From assembly GCA_019114445.1 (NCBI GenBank), contig DXFL01000006.1:62001-126000 (forward strand): a stretch of DNA of 64,000 bases, given 5' to 3'. A program made the position numbers and the translations under genes. This document shows, piece after piece, positions 20,808-31,915 of this stretch. Position 1 is the first letter of the stretch, and every line of letters begins with the position of its first letter. This DNA is from Candidatus Barnesiella excrementigallinarum (GTDB lineage Bacteria; Bacteroidota; Bacteroidia; Bacteroidales; Barnesiellaceae). The notes below the pieces were generated by a model. That model searched no databases and was not told where the DNA came from. It saw only the letters and a program-made list of their open reading frames with translations.

Positions 20808-23801
20808 TTATCGTTTTTGATAATTTTCCAAGTAAACAATCAATTGGTTATATATGGGATTCCGCGACAGCAAAGAGGCATTGCCCAACACAAAGAGCTG
20901 ACATCGCGCACGCGTCAACGCCACATTCAATTTCCGGTCTATCAACTGTCCATTTTCCTCGGTATAGCTCGGCAACCATTCCAACTGCCGCTCGTCGTTC
21001 ACGGCAAAGGAGTAGATGATACAGTCGTTTTGAGATCCTTGAAACCGTTCCACGGTATCGATACGAATCACATCGGGCCCGGGAAGGCCCAATTTGTCGA
21101 GTTCCTGCCGAATACGGGCTATTTGATGCCGGTACGAAGCGATAATCCCCACCGACTGCCGGTTGAATACAAGTCCATTCAACCCATAAAGACGATACAA
21201 AACCTCTACAATAGAGGCGACCCGGCAAGCCTCCTCGTCGTTATATTTTTTACCGGGGCATATTGTTTTGGTAGGGAAGAATGCCATTCGCCTCGTCCCT
21301 ACAAACTGCGCCCAAGAATCGTCGCCCAAACGGGTAAAGGGCAACTCGCCCCGTTGATGGGGAGCCTCCCCGTTGCGCAATACACCTCCATAAAAACAGG
21401 TATTGGCAAACAAAGCGATGTCGGGGTGCATACGCCACTGGCAGTTGAGCATATCGGTATAAGGCGAACAAGCCGGCAACTGCCGGTACAACCGTTCGAA
21501 AAGCGACAGGCGACAATCGGTAAATCCGACAGCACGCAATCGCTCGTCGGCAATAGCCGATTCTTCGGGGCTCTGCACCACAATAGCCGGCAACTGTTTG
21601 TGATCGCCTATCAACACAAACTTGCCTATGGCGTCGCGCCCCGTCGGTGTTTTGGCCGAAAGCACGCCCACCAACTGTGGTTCGAGTATTTGAGAAGCCT
21701 CGTCGACAATGGCGACATCGAAGTGTTTCAGCGCAAACAATTCGGGCTTACCGGCCAACGAGGCCAATGTCGCGACAAAGACCCGGCAAGAGCGGATCGA
21801 ACGGTTCACCTCCTCCCGGTTGCGACACAACTTCATACGCTCCGAGAGCAAATGCGCACGGTAGGTACTCTCACACGAAAGCAGTTGTCCCACCCGAATA
21901 TAGTCGTCCACTTCGTCGATACGGTCCAACTTGTCGCAAATCTCATCGACAGCCCGATTGGTATAGGCCAACAGCAAAATCTGGTAATCGGGAATCGCCA
22001 TAAACTCCCGCACCATATTACGCAGTGCCATCGAAGTCTTGCCCGTACCCGGCGGCCCCACCAACAGGAAATAATCGTCGGCTTGCACCGCCTTCAACAA
22101 GATACGCGACAAGTCGGCATCGTCGTAGGTATAGGTCAACCAGCGCACCGCATTGCGGGTAGGAGATTCGCCGGGTTCACCCAGCAACACGCCCCGTCGG
22201 TGAGGCGAAGCCCCCAACAACGCATACAAGCCCTTGTACTGCGACAGGAAGGTGGCATCGACATAATCGTGTTCGATTGCATATTGCGAATCGGCCGGCA
22301 AAGCGTCGGCATACAGTTGGCTGTCGCGCAACCGCAGGACTACCCGGCCGGGGGCTATCGACGAAAGGGTGGCTTTGAATATCTGGCGGGTCGAAACCTT
22401 GTCGGTCTCCCGGTCGCACACATAAAACAACACGATGTCGCCCTCTCTGAAATCGGGCAACAGGAGGTCTCCCGACCACGCAAACTCCACCTCGGGAGTT
22501 TCGGACGCGGCGTCGTTGCGAATCAACCGCAACCCGGAAAACATATATCCCTCGCGCTCTTTCTCATCGCGCGACATTCGCCACAACGAGGCGGCACCCG
22601 ATATACCCGACCCCGAAGCATACCCTACCCGCGACAGATAATGTTCGCGGGTGACAAAGGCATAAAACCGGTAAAAGTAGCGCAATGCCAAATCGTTATC
22701 GGCACGACGTTCGAGACAAGCCCGTCCGCGATCTATTTCGGGGCGGATATACATCTCGGTAAACCGGGAAGGAGCCGTTATGAGATTAGATACGTTCAAC
22801 TGCCCGATCAGCCATTCGGCCTGCGCCACACCATAACGGGCCACATCGCGTTCGGCCGCCACAATCTTATTCCTCAAATTTATCAAACTGCGCAATTCGT
22901 GCCCTCGAACAGCTACCGGACGCAACAGGCCTTCGGGCTCCCGGCTCCGCGAGTAAAGCAAGAAAAATCGCTGCTCTTCCTGCCTCACGCCAAGCACACT
23001 CTGTATCATCAAACGGTAAAGAAGCGACTGTGCCCGATGCGGGAAAGATATAATCGTGGAATTGCTTTCGGGGAAAGGGGTACGCCCCGCTTTCAACTCA
23101 ATACCGCAAAGCCCCCCGTCCTGTTGCAAAAAGTCGAGGCGCCCCTGCAACCCCAAACTCTCGCAAACAAACGAAGGCTCGACCATCGCCTTGCGGCGGT
23201 CTATCGCTCGCGCCGGGAAAATTTTTCCGAGCAGGTACTTCAATGTATCGAACTGGATACGCAGGTTTTGAAAAAAACGACGGTCTACCGAATCGGTCGC
23301 TGCAAACTCCACCGGATAGCGGGCAAAGAGTTTCGGCATTAACGACTCAAAAGTGATACGTTCATAATCGTCGGCCGTAATCAGCTCGTCGAAAATCAAG
23401 TTCACCGCATTACCCAACAGAATCGAATCGGTCACCGTTTTCGGCCGAATACGATTCCAAAAGTAGCGTTGCCAACATACGCCATACTCCTGCACACACT
23501 CGGCCAACGCACTCACGTCGACCAAATAGTCGGGCTCCAAAACAAGGTAGTGCGCAAAGAGGTTCTCCCCTTCGACCGCCACATCGACCAAATTCACCCG
23601 CGACCCCGGTTCCAACAGAGCCAACGTCTCGTCGAACTCGCCGTTCACCCCAGCCTGCCGCACGTGCGCGCACATCACTTCGGGAAGCCCCTCCTGCCGT
23701 ACCCGCACCCGCAATACATCGTCGGTGATGCAAATCACCTCGGCCCCGATACGACAAAACGGGTCGAACACTAACTTATCTGTTTCCGGGCGAATGCTCA
23801 T
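20808..23801 (-). CDS. Dna2-like protein: PD-(D/E)XK nuclease plus superfamily 1 helicase
   Basis: LQGRLDFLQQDGGLCGIELKAG nuclease motif; GPPGTGKTSMALRNMV (Walker A), VAIVDEASQILEPQLVG, VLIGDHKQLPAIV, NDCIIYSFAVND...LNVALTRARCQLFVLG. Confidence 0.93.
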   Translation of the reverse strand: MSIRPETDKLVFDPFCRIGAEVICITDDVLRVRVRQEGLPEVMCAHVRQAGVNGEFDETLALLEPGSRVNLVDVAVEGENLFAHYLVLEPDYLVDVSALAECVQEYGVCWQRYFWNRIRPKTVTDSILLGNAVNLIFDELITADDYERITFESLMPKLFARYPVEFAATDSVDRRFFQNLRIQFDTLKYLLGKIFPARAIDRRKAMVEPSFVCESLGLQGRLDFLQQDGGLCGIELKAGRTPFPESNSTIISFPHRAQSLLYRLMIQSVLGVRQEEQRFFLLYSRSREPEGLLRPVAVRGHELRSLINLRNKIVAAERDVARYGVAQAEWLIGQLNVSNLITAPSRFTEMYIRPEIDRGRACLERRADNDLALRYFYRFYAFVTREHYLSRVGYASGSGISGAASLWRMSRDEKEREGYMFSGLRLIRNDAASETPEVEFAWSGDLLLPDFREGDIVLFYVCDRETDKVSTRQIFKATLSSIAPGRVVLRLRDSQLYADALPADSQYAIEHDYVDATFLSQYKGLYALLGASPHRRGVLLGEPGESPTRNAVRWLTYTYDDADLSRILLKAVQADDYFLLVGPPGTGKTSMALRNMVREFMAIPDYQILLLAYTNRAVDEICDKLDRIDEVDDYIRVGQLLSCESTYRAHLLSERMKLCRNREEVNRSIRSCRVFVATLASLAGKPELFALKHFDVAIVDEASQILEPQLVGVLSAKTPTGRDAIGKFVLIGDHKQLPAIVVQSPEESAIADERLRAVGFTDCRLSLFERLYRQLPACSPYTDMLNCQWRMHPDIALFANTCFYGGVLRNGEAPHQRGELPFTRLGDDSWAQFVGTRRMAFFPTKTICPGKKYNDEEACRVASIVEVLYRLYGLNGLVFNRQSVGIIASYRHQIARIRQELDKLGLPGPDVIRIDTVERFQGSQNDCIIYSFAVNDERQLEWLPSYTEENGQLIDRKLNVALTRARCQLFVLGNASLLSRNPIYNQLIVYLENYQKR

Positions 23802-23977
23802 CTATCCTTGTATTTTCTTTCAATAACGGGTCGTCCCACTTCATAAACCCCGCATTTTACTCTTACAAAAATACCCATTCGGCACCATCGTCCCAAATAT
23901 TGTACACGGTATTTACAAGAAAAATATAGCTTGCAGCCTATAAAAGGCTCTTCGGATAACTCTCTTCCCACAAAAAA

Positions 23978-24004
23978 AAGCGCAACCGTTTGTCGGTTGC
24001 GCTT
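23978..24004 (-). terminator. Rho-independent terminator of the RRM gene
   Basis: AAGCGCAACCG-N5-CGGTTGCGCTT; minus strand continues with a T-run. Confidence 0.8.
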
Positions 24005-24051
24005 CGAAAAAATTTATTGTAATTAAAGATAATACAATGTTTCTTTCTCGG

Positions 24052-24297
24052 TCAAACCCGGGGGAGGGCTTCCTTAATGACCAGTGTGCGACCGGCAAAC
24101 TGGGTACCGGCCAACGCTTCGATGGCGCGCCGGGCGGCACGACTGTCGGGCATCTCGGCAAAGCCGAAGCCTTTGGAGCGTCCCGATTCACGGTCTACAA
24201 CGATTTTTACTGTGTCGATTTCGCCAAAACCTGCCAATAACGATTGCAAATCTTGTTCTTTAACCCCGTAATTGAGGTTTCCTAAATAGATGTTCAT
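24052..24297 (-). CDS. RRM-type RNA-binding protein
   Basis: MNIYLGNLNYGV (RNP2), GRSKGFGFAEM (RNP1). Confidence 0.95.
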   Translation of the reverse strand: MNIYLGNLNYGVKEQDLQSLLAGFGEIDTVKIVVDRESGRSKGFGFAEMPDSRAARRAIEALAGTQFAGRTLVIKEALPRV

Positions 24298-24498
24298 AAG
24301 AAAATAATAAATGAATAAAATTAAATTTCCGCACCGGATACTCTTATGAACTTAAAAACAAATCGTCTTATAGAAGAAAATCTACCGATAAGCGCATATA
24401 GCTTCGATACGGCAACAAAGGACGGTATAATATTCGGATATACCGCAGCTTTATCCATTTATTTTTGCAGAATAACGTTTTTTGGCAATTGGAGCCGG

Positions 24499-25392
24499 TT
24501 ACGGAATGTAATGCAGGCTCTGCAACACGGCGCGTATTTTCTCGTAGGTGGTGATACGGGTGGGGACAAGCGGCAAGCGCAACTTGTTCTCGATATAGCC
24601 CATAGCGTTGAGCAAACACTTCACACCGGCGGGGTTACCATCGACAAAAAGCAGGCTGAACAGCTCGGTGAACCGGTGGTGTATCGAGAGGGCATTTTGG
24701 AAATCGCCATTCAACGCCAACCGCACCATTTTGCTAAATTCTTTGGGGAAGGCGTTGCCAATCACCGAAATGACACCCACGGCGCCCAGCGTGAGCAACG
24801 GGAAGGTGATACCGTCGTCGCCCGAGATGACCATAAAGTCGGCCGGCTTGTTTTTGATGATGTCGTCCATTTGGGTGATGTTGCCCGAAGCCTCTTTGAT
24901 GGCAATGATATTGGGATACTCTTTGGCCAACCGCAAGGTGGTCTCGGCGCTCATGTTCACACCGGTACGTCCCGGCACATTGTACAGAATGACCGGCAGC
25001 CGCGAAGCCTGCGCAATCGCACTGTAATGCTGATAGATACCTTCCTGCGAGGGCTTGTTGTAATAAGGCACGACCGACAGTATGGCATCGTAGCCCGTGA
25101 AATCGTCGTGCTTCAAATGCTCCACTATGCCCCGCGTATTATTCCCGCCAAGCCCCAGCACAAGGGGGATTCGACCTTTTGCCCGTTCGACCACGAAATT
25201 TTTTATCTCCTCTTTTTCCGTCTCGGTCAATGTAGGGGTTTCGGCGGTCGTTCCCAACACGACAAGATAATCGGTGCCATTTTGTATCAGATACTCAATA
25301 AGCCGCGAAAGGGCGTCGAAGTCGATGCTTTCGTCTTCTTTGAAAGGCGTGATAAGTGCCACACCCATTCCGCTTAAATTGATTCTTGCCAT
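24499..25392 (-). CDS. dapA: 4-hydroxy-tetrahydrodipicolinate synthase
   Basis: GVALITPFKEDESIDFDAL, VLGTTAETPTLTETE, YNVPGRTGVNMSAET, AIKEASGNI. Confidence 0.97.
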   Translation of the reverse strand: MARINLSGMGVALITPFKEDESIDFDALSRLIEYLIQNGTDYLVVLGTTAETPTLTETEKEEIKNFVVERAKGRIPLVLGLGGNNTRGIVEHLKHDDFTGYDAILSVVPYYNKPSQEGIYQHYSAIAQASRLPVILYNVPGRTGVNMSAETTLRLAKEYPNIIAIKEASGNITQMDDIIKNKPADFMVISGDDGITFPLLTLGAVGVISVIGNAFPKEFSKMVRLALNGDFQNALSIHHRFTELFSLLFVDGNPAGVKCLLNAMGYIENKLRLPLVPTRITTYEKIRAVLQSLHYIP

Positions 25393-25425
25393 AATGTAAT
25401 ATCGTATTAAATATCGACTTCAAAA

Positions 25426-26004
25426 TTACAGATTATTCTCTTTTGCGCCAATTTTCTTCCAATAAAAAAGTGCATCATGCAACAAATTGACCGAATTTCG
25501 ATCGGATTTTTTAGCATCGGAAGGTTCATCGTCCGTCACCTCGTGCGAGACGGGTTTAGGCATAAGAATCTGTAAATCAAAAGGATTATCTTCATCTTTG
25601 GGTACACCTATTTTAAACTCGGCCCGGGAACGCGCCACCAAATAGGCCAATGACAGCGAACGGTCGGTAGAAATATCGAGCAGGACATCGCCGTCGTTGT
25701 TGTCGAAACTCTGTAAAAATTCATTCGTAGGACGGTTCAACAACCAATCCTTACGCACCCGCAATATAGGGTAACACCCCGGTATCGCCACCGGAATGTT
25801 GTGTTTGTGGCGGGATTCCACCACCAATGTCACTTTCAACCCGCATTCCACAAGTTCCTGTATACCGGCAACGATACCGCCCATATCTTTACCCTGTGCC
25901 AACAAGACTACACGCTGGGTCTCTTCGACCGAACGAAAACCGCCGCCCGTCCTCTTTTTCAACAGGCGTTTTACCGCCCACTTGGTCACAAACGAAAACA
26001 ACAT
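25426..26004 (-). CDS. Conserved hypothetical protein (DUF6913-like)
   Basis: Intact ORF between dapA and ligA; family name from recognition only. Confidence 0.6.
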   Translation of the reverse strand: MLFSFVTKWAVKRLLKKRTGGGFRSVEETQRVVLLAQGKDMGGIVAGIQELVECGLKVTLVVESRHKHNIPVAIPGCYPILRVRKDWLLNRPTNEFLQSFDNNDGDVLLDISTDRSLSLAYLVARSRAEFKIGVPKDEDNPFDLQILMPKPVSHEVTDDEPSDAKKSDRNSVNLLHDALFYWKKIGAKENNL

Positions 26005-26017
26005 AAAAACAATCTAT

Positions 26018-28021
26018 TTATTGAATCATCTCTAAAAATTCCTCTTCCGACAAAATACGCACGCCCAGTTTCCTCGCCTTTTCGAGTTTGGCAGGCCCCA
26101 TATTTTCACCGGCCAAGATATAGGTTGTTTTCCCCGATACCGAACCGGTGTTTACCCCGCCGTGCTGTTCGATCAAAGCCTTGTACTCGTCGCGGGAGTG
26201 ATGTGCAAAGGTTCCGCTGATAACGATCGTCGCCCCTGCCAGCTTGTCGGTACGCTCCAAAAGCCGCTCCTCGGCAATTTGCATTTGTACGCCATACTCG
26301 CGCAAACGCTCTACCAAACGTAGGTTATCCTCATCGCCGAAATAGGCAACTACACTTTGGGCAATGCGTTCGCCAATATCGCCTATCTGGGTCAACTCCT
26401 CGACCGAAGCCTCGCGCAAACGGTCGATCGAGTGGAGCGCCAATGCCAGTTTCTTGGCCACTGTCTCGCCCACATAGCGGATTCCCAAAGCAAACAGCAC
26501 CCGTTCGAACGGTACTTTGCACGACTGCCGCACCGCCTCGACGATATTCTGCGCCGATCGTTCGCCCAAGCGTTCCAATCCGGCAATCGTCTCGACATCG
26601 AGCGTATAAAGGTCGGCGGCGTTTTTAACCAGACCCAAAGTATAAAACTGGTTGATTGTCTCGCTGCCCAACCCTTCGATATTCATCGCCTTGCGGCTGA
26701 TAAAATGTTCTATCTTCCCTTTTATCTGCGGGGGACACCCTTTTTCGTTCGGACAGAACCAAGCCGCTTCGCCCTCGATACGCTCCAACGGAGTTTTGCA
26801 TTCGGGACAAGTACGCACAAAACGCACCTTCTCGCCTATCAACAGGCGTGCCGAAGTATCTACGGCCGTAATCTTGGGGATAATTTCGCCTCCCTTTTCC
26901 ACATAAACCATGTCGCCTATGTGCAAATCGAGGCCATTGATAATATCCTCGTTGTGCAACGACGCCCGTTTGACAATAGTCCCCGACAACAGCACCGGGT
27001 CGAGGTTGGCCACCGGCGTAACCGTCCCTGTGCGCCCCACTTGGTAAGAGACCGAATTCAATCGTGTGAGTGCTTTCTCGGCTTGGAATTTATAAGCAAT
27101 AGCCCAACGGGGCGACTTGGCCGTATAGCCCAAATTCTTCTGCTGCCTCAACGAGTTCACCTTGAAAACCATACCGTCGGTGGCCACCGGCAGCCGCTTG
27201 CGCTCCGTGTCCCAATAGTCGATATATGCCCTCACCTCCTCTACCGAATGGAGTATGCGCATGGCGTCGGAGACCTTAAAGCCCCACGAACGGGCATATT
27301 GCAAATTCTCGTAATGGGTATCGGCCGGCAAATTCTCGCCCAACAGATAGTATAGATAAGCGTCGAGACCCCGGGCAGCCACTACGGCCGAGTTTTGCGA
27401 CTTCAATGTACCGGCAGCCGCATTGCGGGGATTGGCAAAGAGGGGCTCCTCCTGCTCCTCGCGCTCTTTGTTCAAAGCGTCGAAGACCGCCCACGGCATC
27501 AATATCTCGCCCCGTATCTCAAACGAGTCGGGATAACCGCTACCCCGCAACTGCAAAGGGATGCTGCGAATTGTTTTTACATTCTCGGTCACATCGTCGC
27601 CGCGAGTACCGTCGCCGCGAGTCACAGCCCGCACCAGCCTGCCGTGTTCGTAAATCAACGAAATGGAGGTGCCGTCGTACTTCAACTCGCCCACCAACTC
27701 GAAATCCTCGCCCATCAATCCCGAGCGCACCCGCTCGTAAAAAGCAGCTACCTCCTCGATCGAATAGGTATTGCCCAGCGACAACATGGGGTAACGATGT
27801 TCGACCTGCACAAAAGCCTGATTAATATCGTTACCTACCCGCTGCGTGGGTGAATGAGGATCGAAATATTGCGGATAGGCCTCTTCCAACCGCTGCAATT
27901 CGTACATCATTTCGTCGAACGTACGATCGTCGATGGTCGGTGCATTCAGCACATAATAATTATAATTATGCTCATCGAGTTCCCTCCGCAAACGAGCTAT
28001 CTTTTCTTGGGGAGATTCCAT
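26018..28021 (-). CDS. ligA: NAD-dependent DNA ligase
   Basis: [34 protein letters not shown] (KxDG), Cys4 zinc finger, HhH, C-term BRCT. Confidence 0.98.
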   Translation of the reverse strand: MESPQEKIARLRRELDEHNYNYYVLNAPTIDDRTFDEMMYELQRLEEAYPQYFDPHSPTQRVGNDINQAFVQVEHRYPMLSLGNTYSIEEVAAFYERVRSGLMGEDFELVGELKYDGTSISLIYEHGRLVRAVTRGDGTRGDDVTENVKTIRSIPLQLRGSGYPDSFEIRGEILMPWAVFDALNKEREEQEEPLFANPRNAAAGTLKSQNSAVVAARGLDAYLYYLLGENLPADTHYENLQYARSWGFKVSDAMRILHSVEEVRAYIDYWDTERKRLPVATDGMVFKVNSLRQQKNLGYTAKSPRWAIAYKFQAEKALTRLNSVSYQVGRTGTVTPVANLDPVLLSGTIVKRASLHNEDIINGLDLHIGDMVYVEKGGEIIPKITAVDTSARLLIGEKVRFVRTCPECKTPLERIEGEAAWFCPNEKGCPPQIKGKIEHFISRKAMNIEGLGSETINQFYTLGLVKNAADLYTLDVETIAGLERLGERSAQNIVEAVRQSCKVPFERVLFALGIRYVGETVAKKLALALHSIDRLREASVEELTQIGDIGERIAQSVVAYFGDEDNLRLVERLREYGVQMQIAEERLLERTDKLAGATIVISGTFAHHSRDEYKALIEQHGGVNTGSVSGKTTYILAGENMGPAKLEKARKLGVRILSEEEFLEMIQ

Positions 28022-28154
28022 AAGGACAAACAGGTTTTGAATCGGACAAATATACTATTTTACGAAGAATTTTGGGTATAATTTGCCAAGAATGTTATGC
28101 GCGGATAGCTATAAATAACTTATCTTTGCGGGTAAATTATTCAAACGGTAAAAA

Positions 28155-28934
28155 ATGTTACAATCGAAAAATTTATGCGGAGTTACGTTACAGTACAACG
28201 TCGAAGGCGACGGCTACCCGGTGATTCTCATGCACGGCTGGGGCTGTAACCACACCACCGTAACTTCGATAGAACGATTGTTATCCCCCGATTTCAAGGT
28301 TTACAATCTCGACTTTCCGGGATTTGGCGGGAGCAGTACGCCGCCTGCCGTATGGGGCGTGGAGGAATATACCCGCCTGCTCGAAGAATTTGTAAAAGCC
28401 GAAAATATACAAGCGCCCATTCTCATCGGCCACTCGTTCGGAGGCCGGGTGTCGATACTCTATGCCTCGCGCAACGCCACCCACAAAGTAATTTTGGTCG
28501 ACGCTGCCGGCGTGAAACCCAAACGGCCTTTGAAATACTACCTCAAAGTCTACTCCTTCAAGTTGTGGAAACGCCTGCTCCCCTTCGTCGTAGGACGGAA
28601 ACGAGCCGAAGAGACAATCGAAAAATACCGCCGCAAAGCCGGTTCGGCCGACTATAACGCCCTCACGGGAATTATGCGTAACATCATGGTCAAGGTTGTC
28701 AACGAAGACCTCAAAGCGGTTATGCCCCGTATCCAGTGCCCCGTACTGCTGTTATGGGGAAAGAACGACACCGCCACTCCCCTACGCGACGCCCGCACGA
28801 TGGAACGGCTTATTCCCGACGCCGGACTTGTGGCATTCGACGATGCCGGACATTACAGTTTCCTCGACAAACCCTACGAATTTAATGCTGTGGTGCGCAA
28901 CTTCTTACATGACGATATAAAACAAAAATCATGA
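28155..28934 (+). CDS. Alpha/beta hydrolase
   Basis: VILMHGWGCNHTT, PILIGHSFGGRVSILYAS; TATCTTTG promoter at ~28120. Confidence 0.93.
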   Translation: MLQSKNLCGVTLQYNVEGDGYPVILMHGWGCNHTTVTSIERLLSPDFKVYNLDFPGFGGSSTPPAVWGVEEYTRLLEEFVKAENIQAPILIGHSFGGRVSILYASRNATHKVILVDAAGVKPKRPLKYYLKVYSFKLWKRLLPFVVGRKRAEETIEKYRRKAGSADYNALTGIMRNIMVKVVNEDLKAVMPRIQCPVLLLWGKNDTATPLRDARTMERLIPDAGLVAFDDAGHYSFLDKPYEFNAVVRNFLHDDIKQKS

Positions 28935-30493
28935 GTTGGATACTTACTCTTATCACCTTTCTTTCACTGCTGTTTTACACCGGAATGGAGATAAAATTCC
29001 AGTTGCAAATGTTGCAACAAAACTCCTATCGCAACGATCGCTACAACCGTTGGCTCAAAGGCGAGTCGTTCGCATCGGTGCCGCGGCTCATCGACCTGTT
29101 CCTGCTTTTGTTGCTCTCGACCAACTTTCTGCCTCTGTTTGTGCAGATTGTCACCATTACGGTCGTTCTCTACAAAAGTGTGAATCTGCTGAAAACCAAA
29201 TATAAAAAACCGTTGGTATTTACCCGCCGGGCTACCCGCCTCTATGTGGCTGCCTTGTTGCTCACCCTCATCATCGCCGGTGCAGCCGTAGCGTTCGCCT
29301 CACTCCACAACGGCAGCCGTGCCCTGCTGGCCATCGCAATCTTGGCCCCCTACCTGATGATGGCGGCCAACCTGCTTATGCGACCCATCGAAAACCGCAT
29401 CAATAAAAAATATTACAACGAAGCCAAGCAGATACTCGGCCAAATGCCCGGGCTCACCGTTATCGGAATTACCGGGAGCTATGGCAAAACCAGCACCAAA
29501 CACTACCTCTATCGTATCTTGTGCGAACGGTATAACGTGCTGATGACACCCGGCAGTTTCAATACCCCTATGGGCGTTATCCGCACCATACGCGAACAGA
29601 TGAAACCCTACCACAACGTCTTTATCTGCGAAATGGGCGCCAAACAGATAGGCGACATCAAGGAGATTTGCGACCTCGTGAATCCTCAAATAGGCATTAT
29701 CACCGCCGTAGGCGAACAACACCTCGAATCGTTCAAGAGTATCGAAAACGTGCAACGTACCAAATTCGAGCTGGCCGACGCTTTGCCGGCCTCGGGACTG
29801 GCTGTCGTCAACAACGACTTTCCCTACATTGCCAACCGACCCGTCGACAACGTTCCTGCAACACGCTACACGATTGCCGATACCGGCGTCGACTACCACA
29901 TCGAGGATATTCGCTACGACAGCGACGCCACCCGCTTTACCGTGGTGGGCAACGGCGAGCGTATCGAGTTGAGTACGAAACTTATTGGCGAGTGCAACCT
30001 CTCCAACCTCATGGCGGCCGTTATCGTGGCTCGCCACCTGCAAGTACCCGTCGCCTCGATACAATACGGAGTGAGCCGTATCGAACAGGTGGAACATCGC
30101 CTGAACATGAAACGGACTCCGGGCGGGATTTCGATTATCGACGACGCCTTCAACTCCAACCCCGACGGGGCCCGCATGGCACTCGACGTACTTCGCCGCA
30201 TGACACAAGGGAAACGAATCATCATCACACCGGGCATGATCGAGTTAGGCGACAAACAAGTGGAATACAACCGCATTTTAGGAGAACAGATAGCCTCGGC
30301 CTGCGACTACGTGATGGTAGTGGGCCGATACAACCGCGATGCCATTTTGGCCGGATTGCAAAAAGGGAAATTCCCCGAAGAGCAACTTTTCGTGGCCGAC
30401 ACTTTTGCCGAAGCGCAAGCCCGCCTCGCCCAAATTGCCCGTCCCGGCGACACCGTCCTATACGAGAACGATCTGCCCGACACCTTCAAATAA
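28931..30493 (+). CDS. Membrane-anchored MurF-like Mur ligase
   Basis: N-terminal TM segments, then GLTVIGITGSYGKTSTKHYLY, NVFICEMGAKQIGDI, IIDDAFNSNPDGARMALDVL; ATGA overlap with hydrolase. Confidence 0.9.
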   Translation: MSWILTLITFLSLLFYTGMEIKFQLQMLQQNSYRNDRYNRWLKGESFASVPRLIDLFLLLLLSTNFLPLFVQIVTITVVLYKSVNLLKTKYKKPLVFTRRATRLYVAALLLTLIIAGAAVAFASLHNGSRALLAIAILAPYLMMAANLLMRPIENRINKKYYNEAKQILGQMPGLTVIGITGSYGKTSTKHYLYRILCERYNVLMTPGSFNTPMGVIRTIREQMKPYHNVFICEMGAKQIGDIKEICDLVNPQIGIITAVGEQHLESFKSIENVQRTKFELADALPASGLAVVNNDFPYIANRPVDNVPATRYTIADTGVDYHIEDIRYDSDATRFTVVGNGERIELSTKLIGECNLSNLMAAVIVARHLQVPVASIQYGVSRIEQVEHRLNMKRTPGGISIIDDAFNSNPDGARMALDVLRRMTQGKRIIITPGMIELGDKQVEYNRILGEQIASACDYVMVVGRYNRDAILAGLQKGKFPEEQLFVADTFAEAQARLAQIARPGDTVLYENDLPDTFK

Positions 30494-30539
30494 CCCCGAT
30501 TTTATCACAAACAAGATATACCGTTTATCACAAAAAATT

Positions 30540-31721
30540 ATGAAAACTACCGTAGGTGTTTTTTTCGGAGGCCGCTCGACCGAACACGAAATCTCCGTGA
30601 TCTCGGCTCTCCAAGCCATCAATGCTTTTAATGACCAAAAGTATCAAATTGTACCCATATACATTACCAAACAGGGACGCTGGTTCAGCGGCGACGCCCT
30701 GCTCACGGTGAAAAACTACCGCGACATGGCCGCCCTGCAAAAAATGTGTACCGAAGTTTACATGATACCCGAATACGGCGACTACAACGTTTATCGCAAA
30801 AAGAAACCGCTCTTCGGGAGCGACATCTATGCCAAACTCGACGTGGTCGTTCCCGTACTCCACGGGAGCAACGGCGAGGACGGTATCTTCGAAGGGGTAC
30901 TCGAATCCATCGGTATTCCTTATGCCGGCTGCAACACACTGGCCTCGGCCAACGGCATGGACAAAATCACCATGAAGATGATCATGGAGAAAAGCGGAAT
31001 CCCCATTGTCGATTACGTGTGGTTCACCGACAAGCAGTGGTTTGCCCAACGCGACCAACTTATCAAAGAAATTGAAACCAAATTGGGTTATCCCGTTATC
31101 GTGAAACCGGCCAACCTCGGATCGAGTGTGGGTATCTCGCACGCCGACAACCGCGAAGAACTTATCGCCAAAATCGATGTGGCCGAAAAATATTCCACCC
31201 GTATCGTTATCGAGGATATGGTCGAGGAGCTGAAAGAAATTAACTGCTCGGTATTGGGCGACTGCGACGACTACCGCACCTCGGTGTGCGAAGAGCCTAT
31301 CAAGAGCGGCGACATACTCACCTATGAGGATAAATATATGGGCGGTGGCAAGTCGAACAAAGGTATGCAGGCCACCCAAAAACGTATTCCCGCCGACCTC
31401 TCGCCCGAAGATACCGCCCGTGTGCAATTCCTCGCCGGCGAAACCTTCCGGGTACTCTCGTGTCACGGGGTAGCCCGCGTCGATTTCATGATCGACGGCA
31501 AAAGCGGCAACATCTATGTGAACGAAATCAACACCATTCCCGGCTCCCTCTCGTTCTACCTGTGGGAGGCATCGGGGATTCCCTTCGACCAACTCATGGA
31601 CCGTCTGGTCGATCTCGCCCTCAAACGCAAACGCGAATCGGCCATGAAGACCGTCAGCTACGACCAAAACATCTTCAACCTCGGCAAAGGCATCAAAGGC
31701 GGCAAGATGGGGGTGAAGTAA
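30540..31721 (+). CDS. ddl: D-alanine--D-alanine ligase
   Basis: VGVFFGGRSTEHEISVISALQA, HGSNGEDGIFEGVLES, KPANLGSSVGISH, YVNEINTIPGSLSFYLWEA. Confidence 0.97.
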   Translation: MKTTVGVFFGGRSTEHEISVISALQAINAFNDQKYQIVPIYITKQGRWFSGDALLTVKNYRDMAALQKMCTEVYMIPEYGDYNVYRKKKPLFGSDIYAKLDVVVPVLHGSNGEDGIFEGVLESIGIPYAGCNTLASANGMDKITMKMIMEKSGIPIVDYVWFTDKQWFAQRDQLIKEIETKLGYPVIVKPANLGSSVGISHADNREELIAKIDVAEKYSTRIVIEDMVEELKEINCSVLGDCDDYRTSVCEEPIKSGDILTYEDKYMGGGKSNKGMQATQKRIPADLSPEDTARVQFLAGETFRVLSCHGVARVDFMIDGKSGNIYVNEINTIPGSLSFYLWEASGIPFDQLMDRLVDLALKRKRESAMKTVSYDQNIFNLGKGIKGGKMGVK

Positions 31722-31754
31722 GGTGCAAACGAATCCCTACTAACCCAAAATATG

Positions 31755-31792
31755 AGGAGTATATCGGACTGCTACCAATATACTCCTTTTTT
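31755..31792 (+). terminator. Rho-independent terminator after ddl
   Basis: AGGAGTATAT...ATATACTCCT followed by TTTTT. Confidence 0.85.
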
Positions 31793-31915
31793 CATTCCAA
31801 TATACCCAATCCAAAGGGGAAAAACAGATTTTTCCTTAGCCCCAAAAAAATTACCGAAGTGCATTCACGCAACTTCGGCAACCTTTACATTTAATCCCTA
31901 AAACACCTATTTTTT

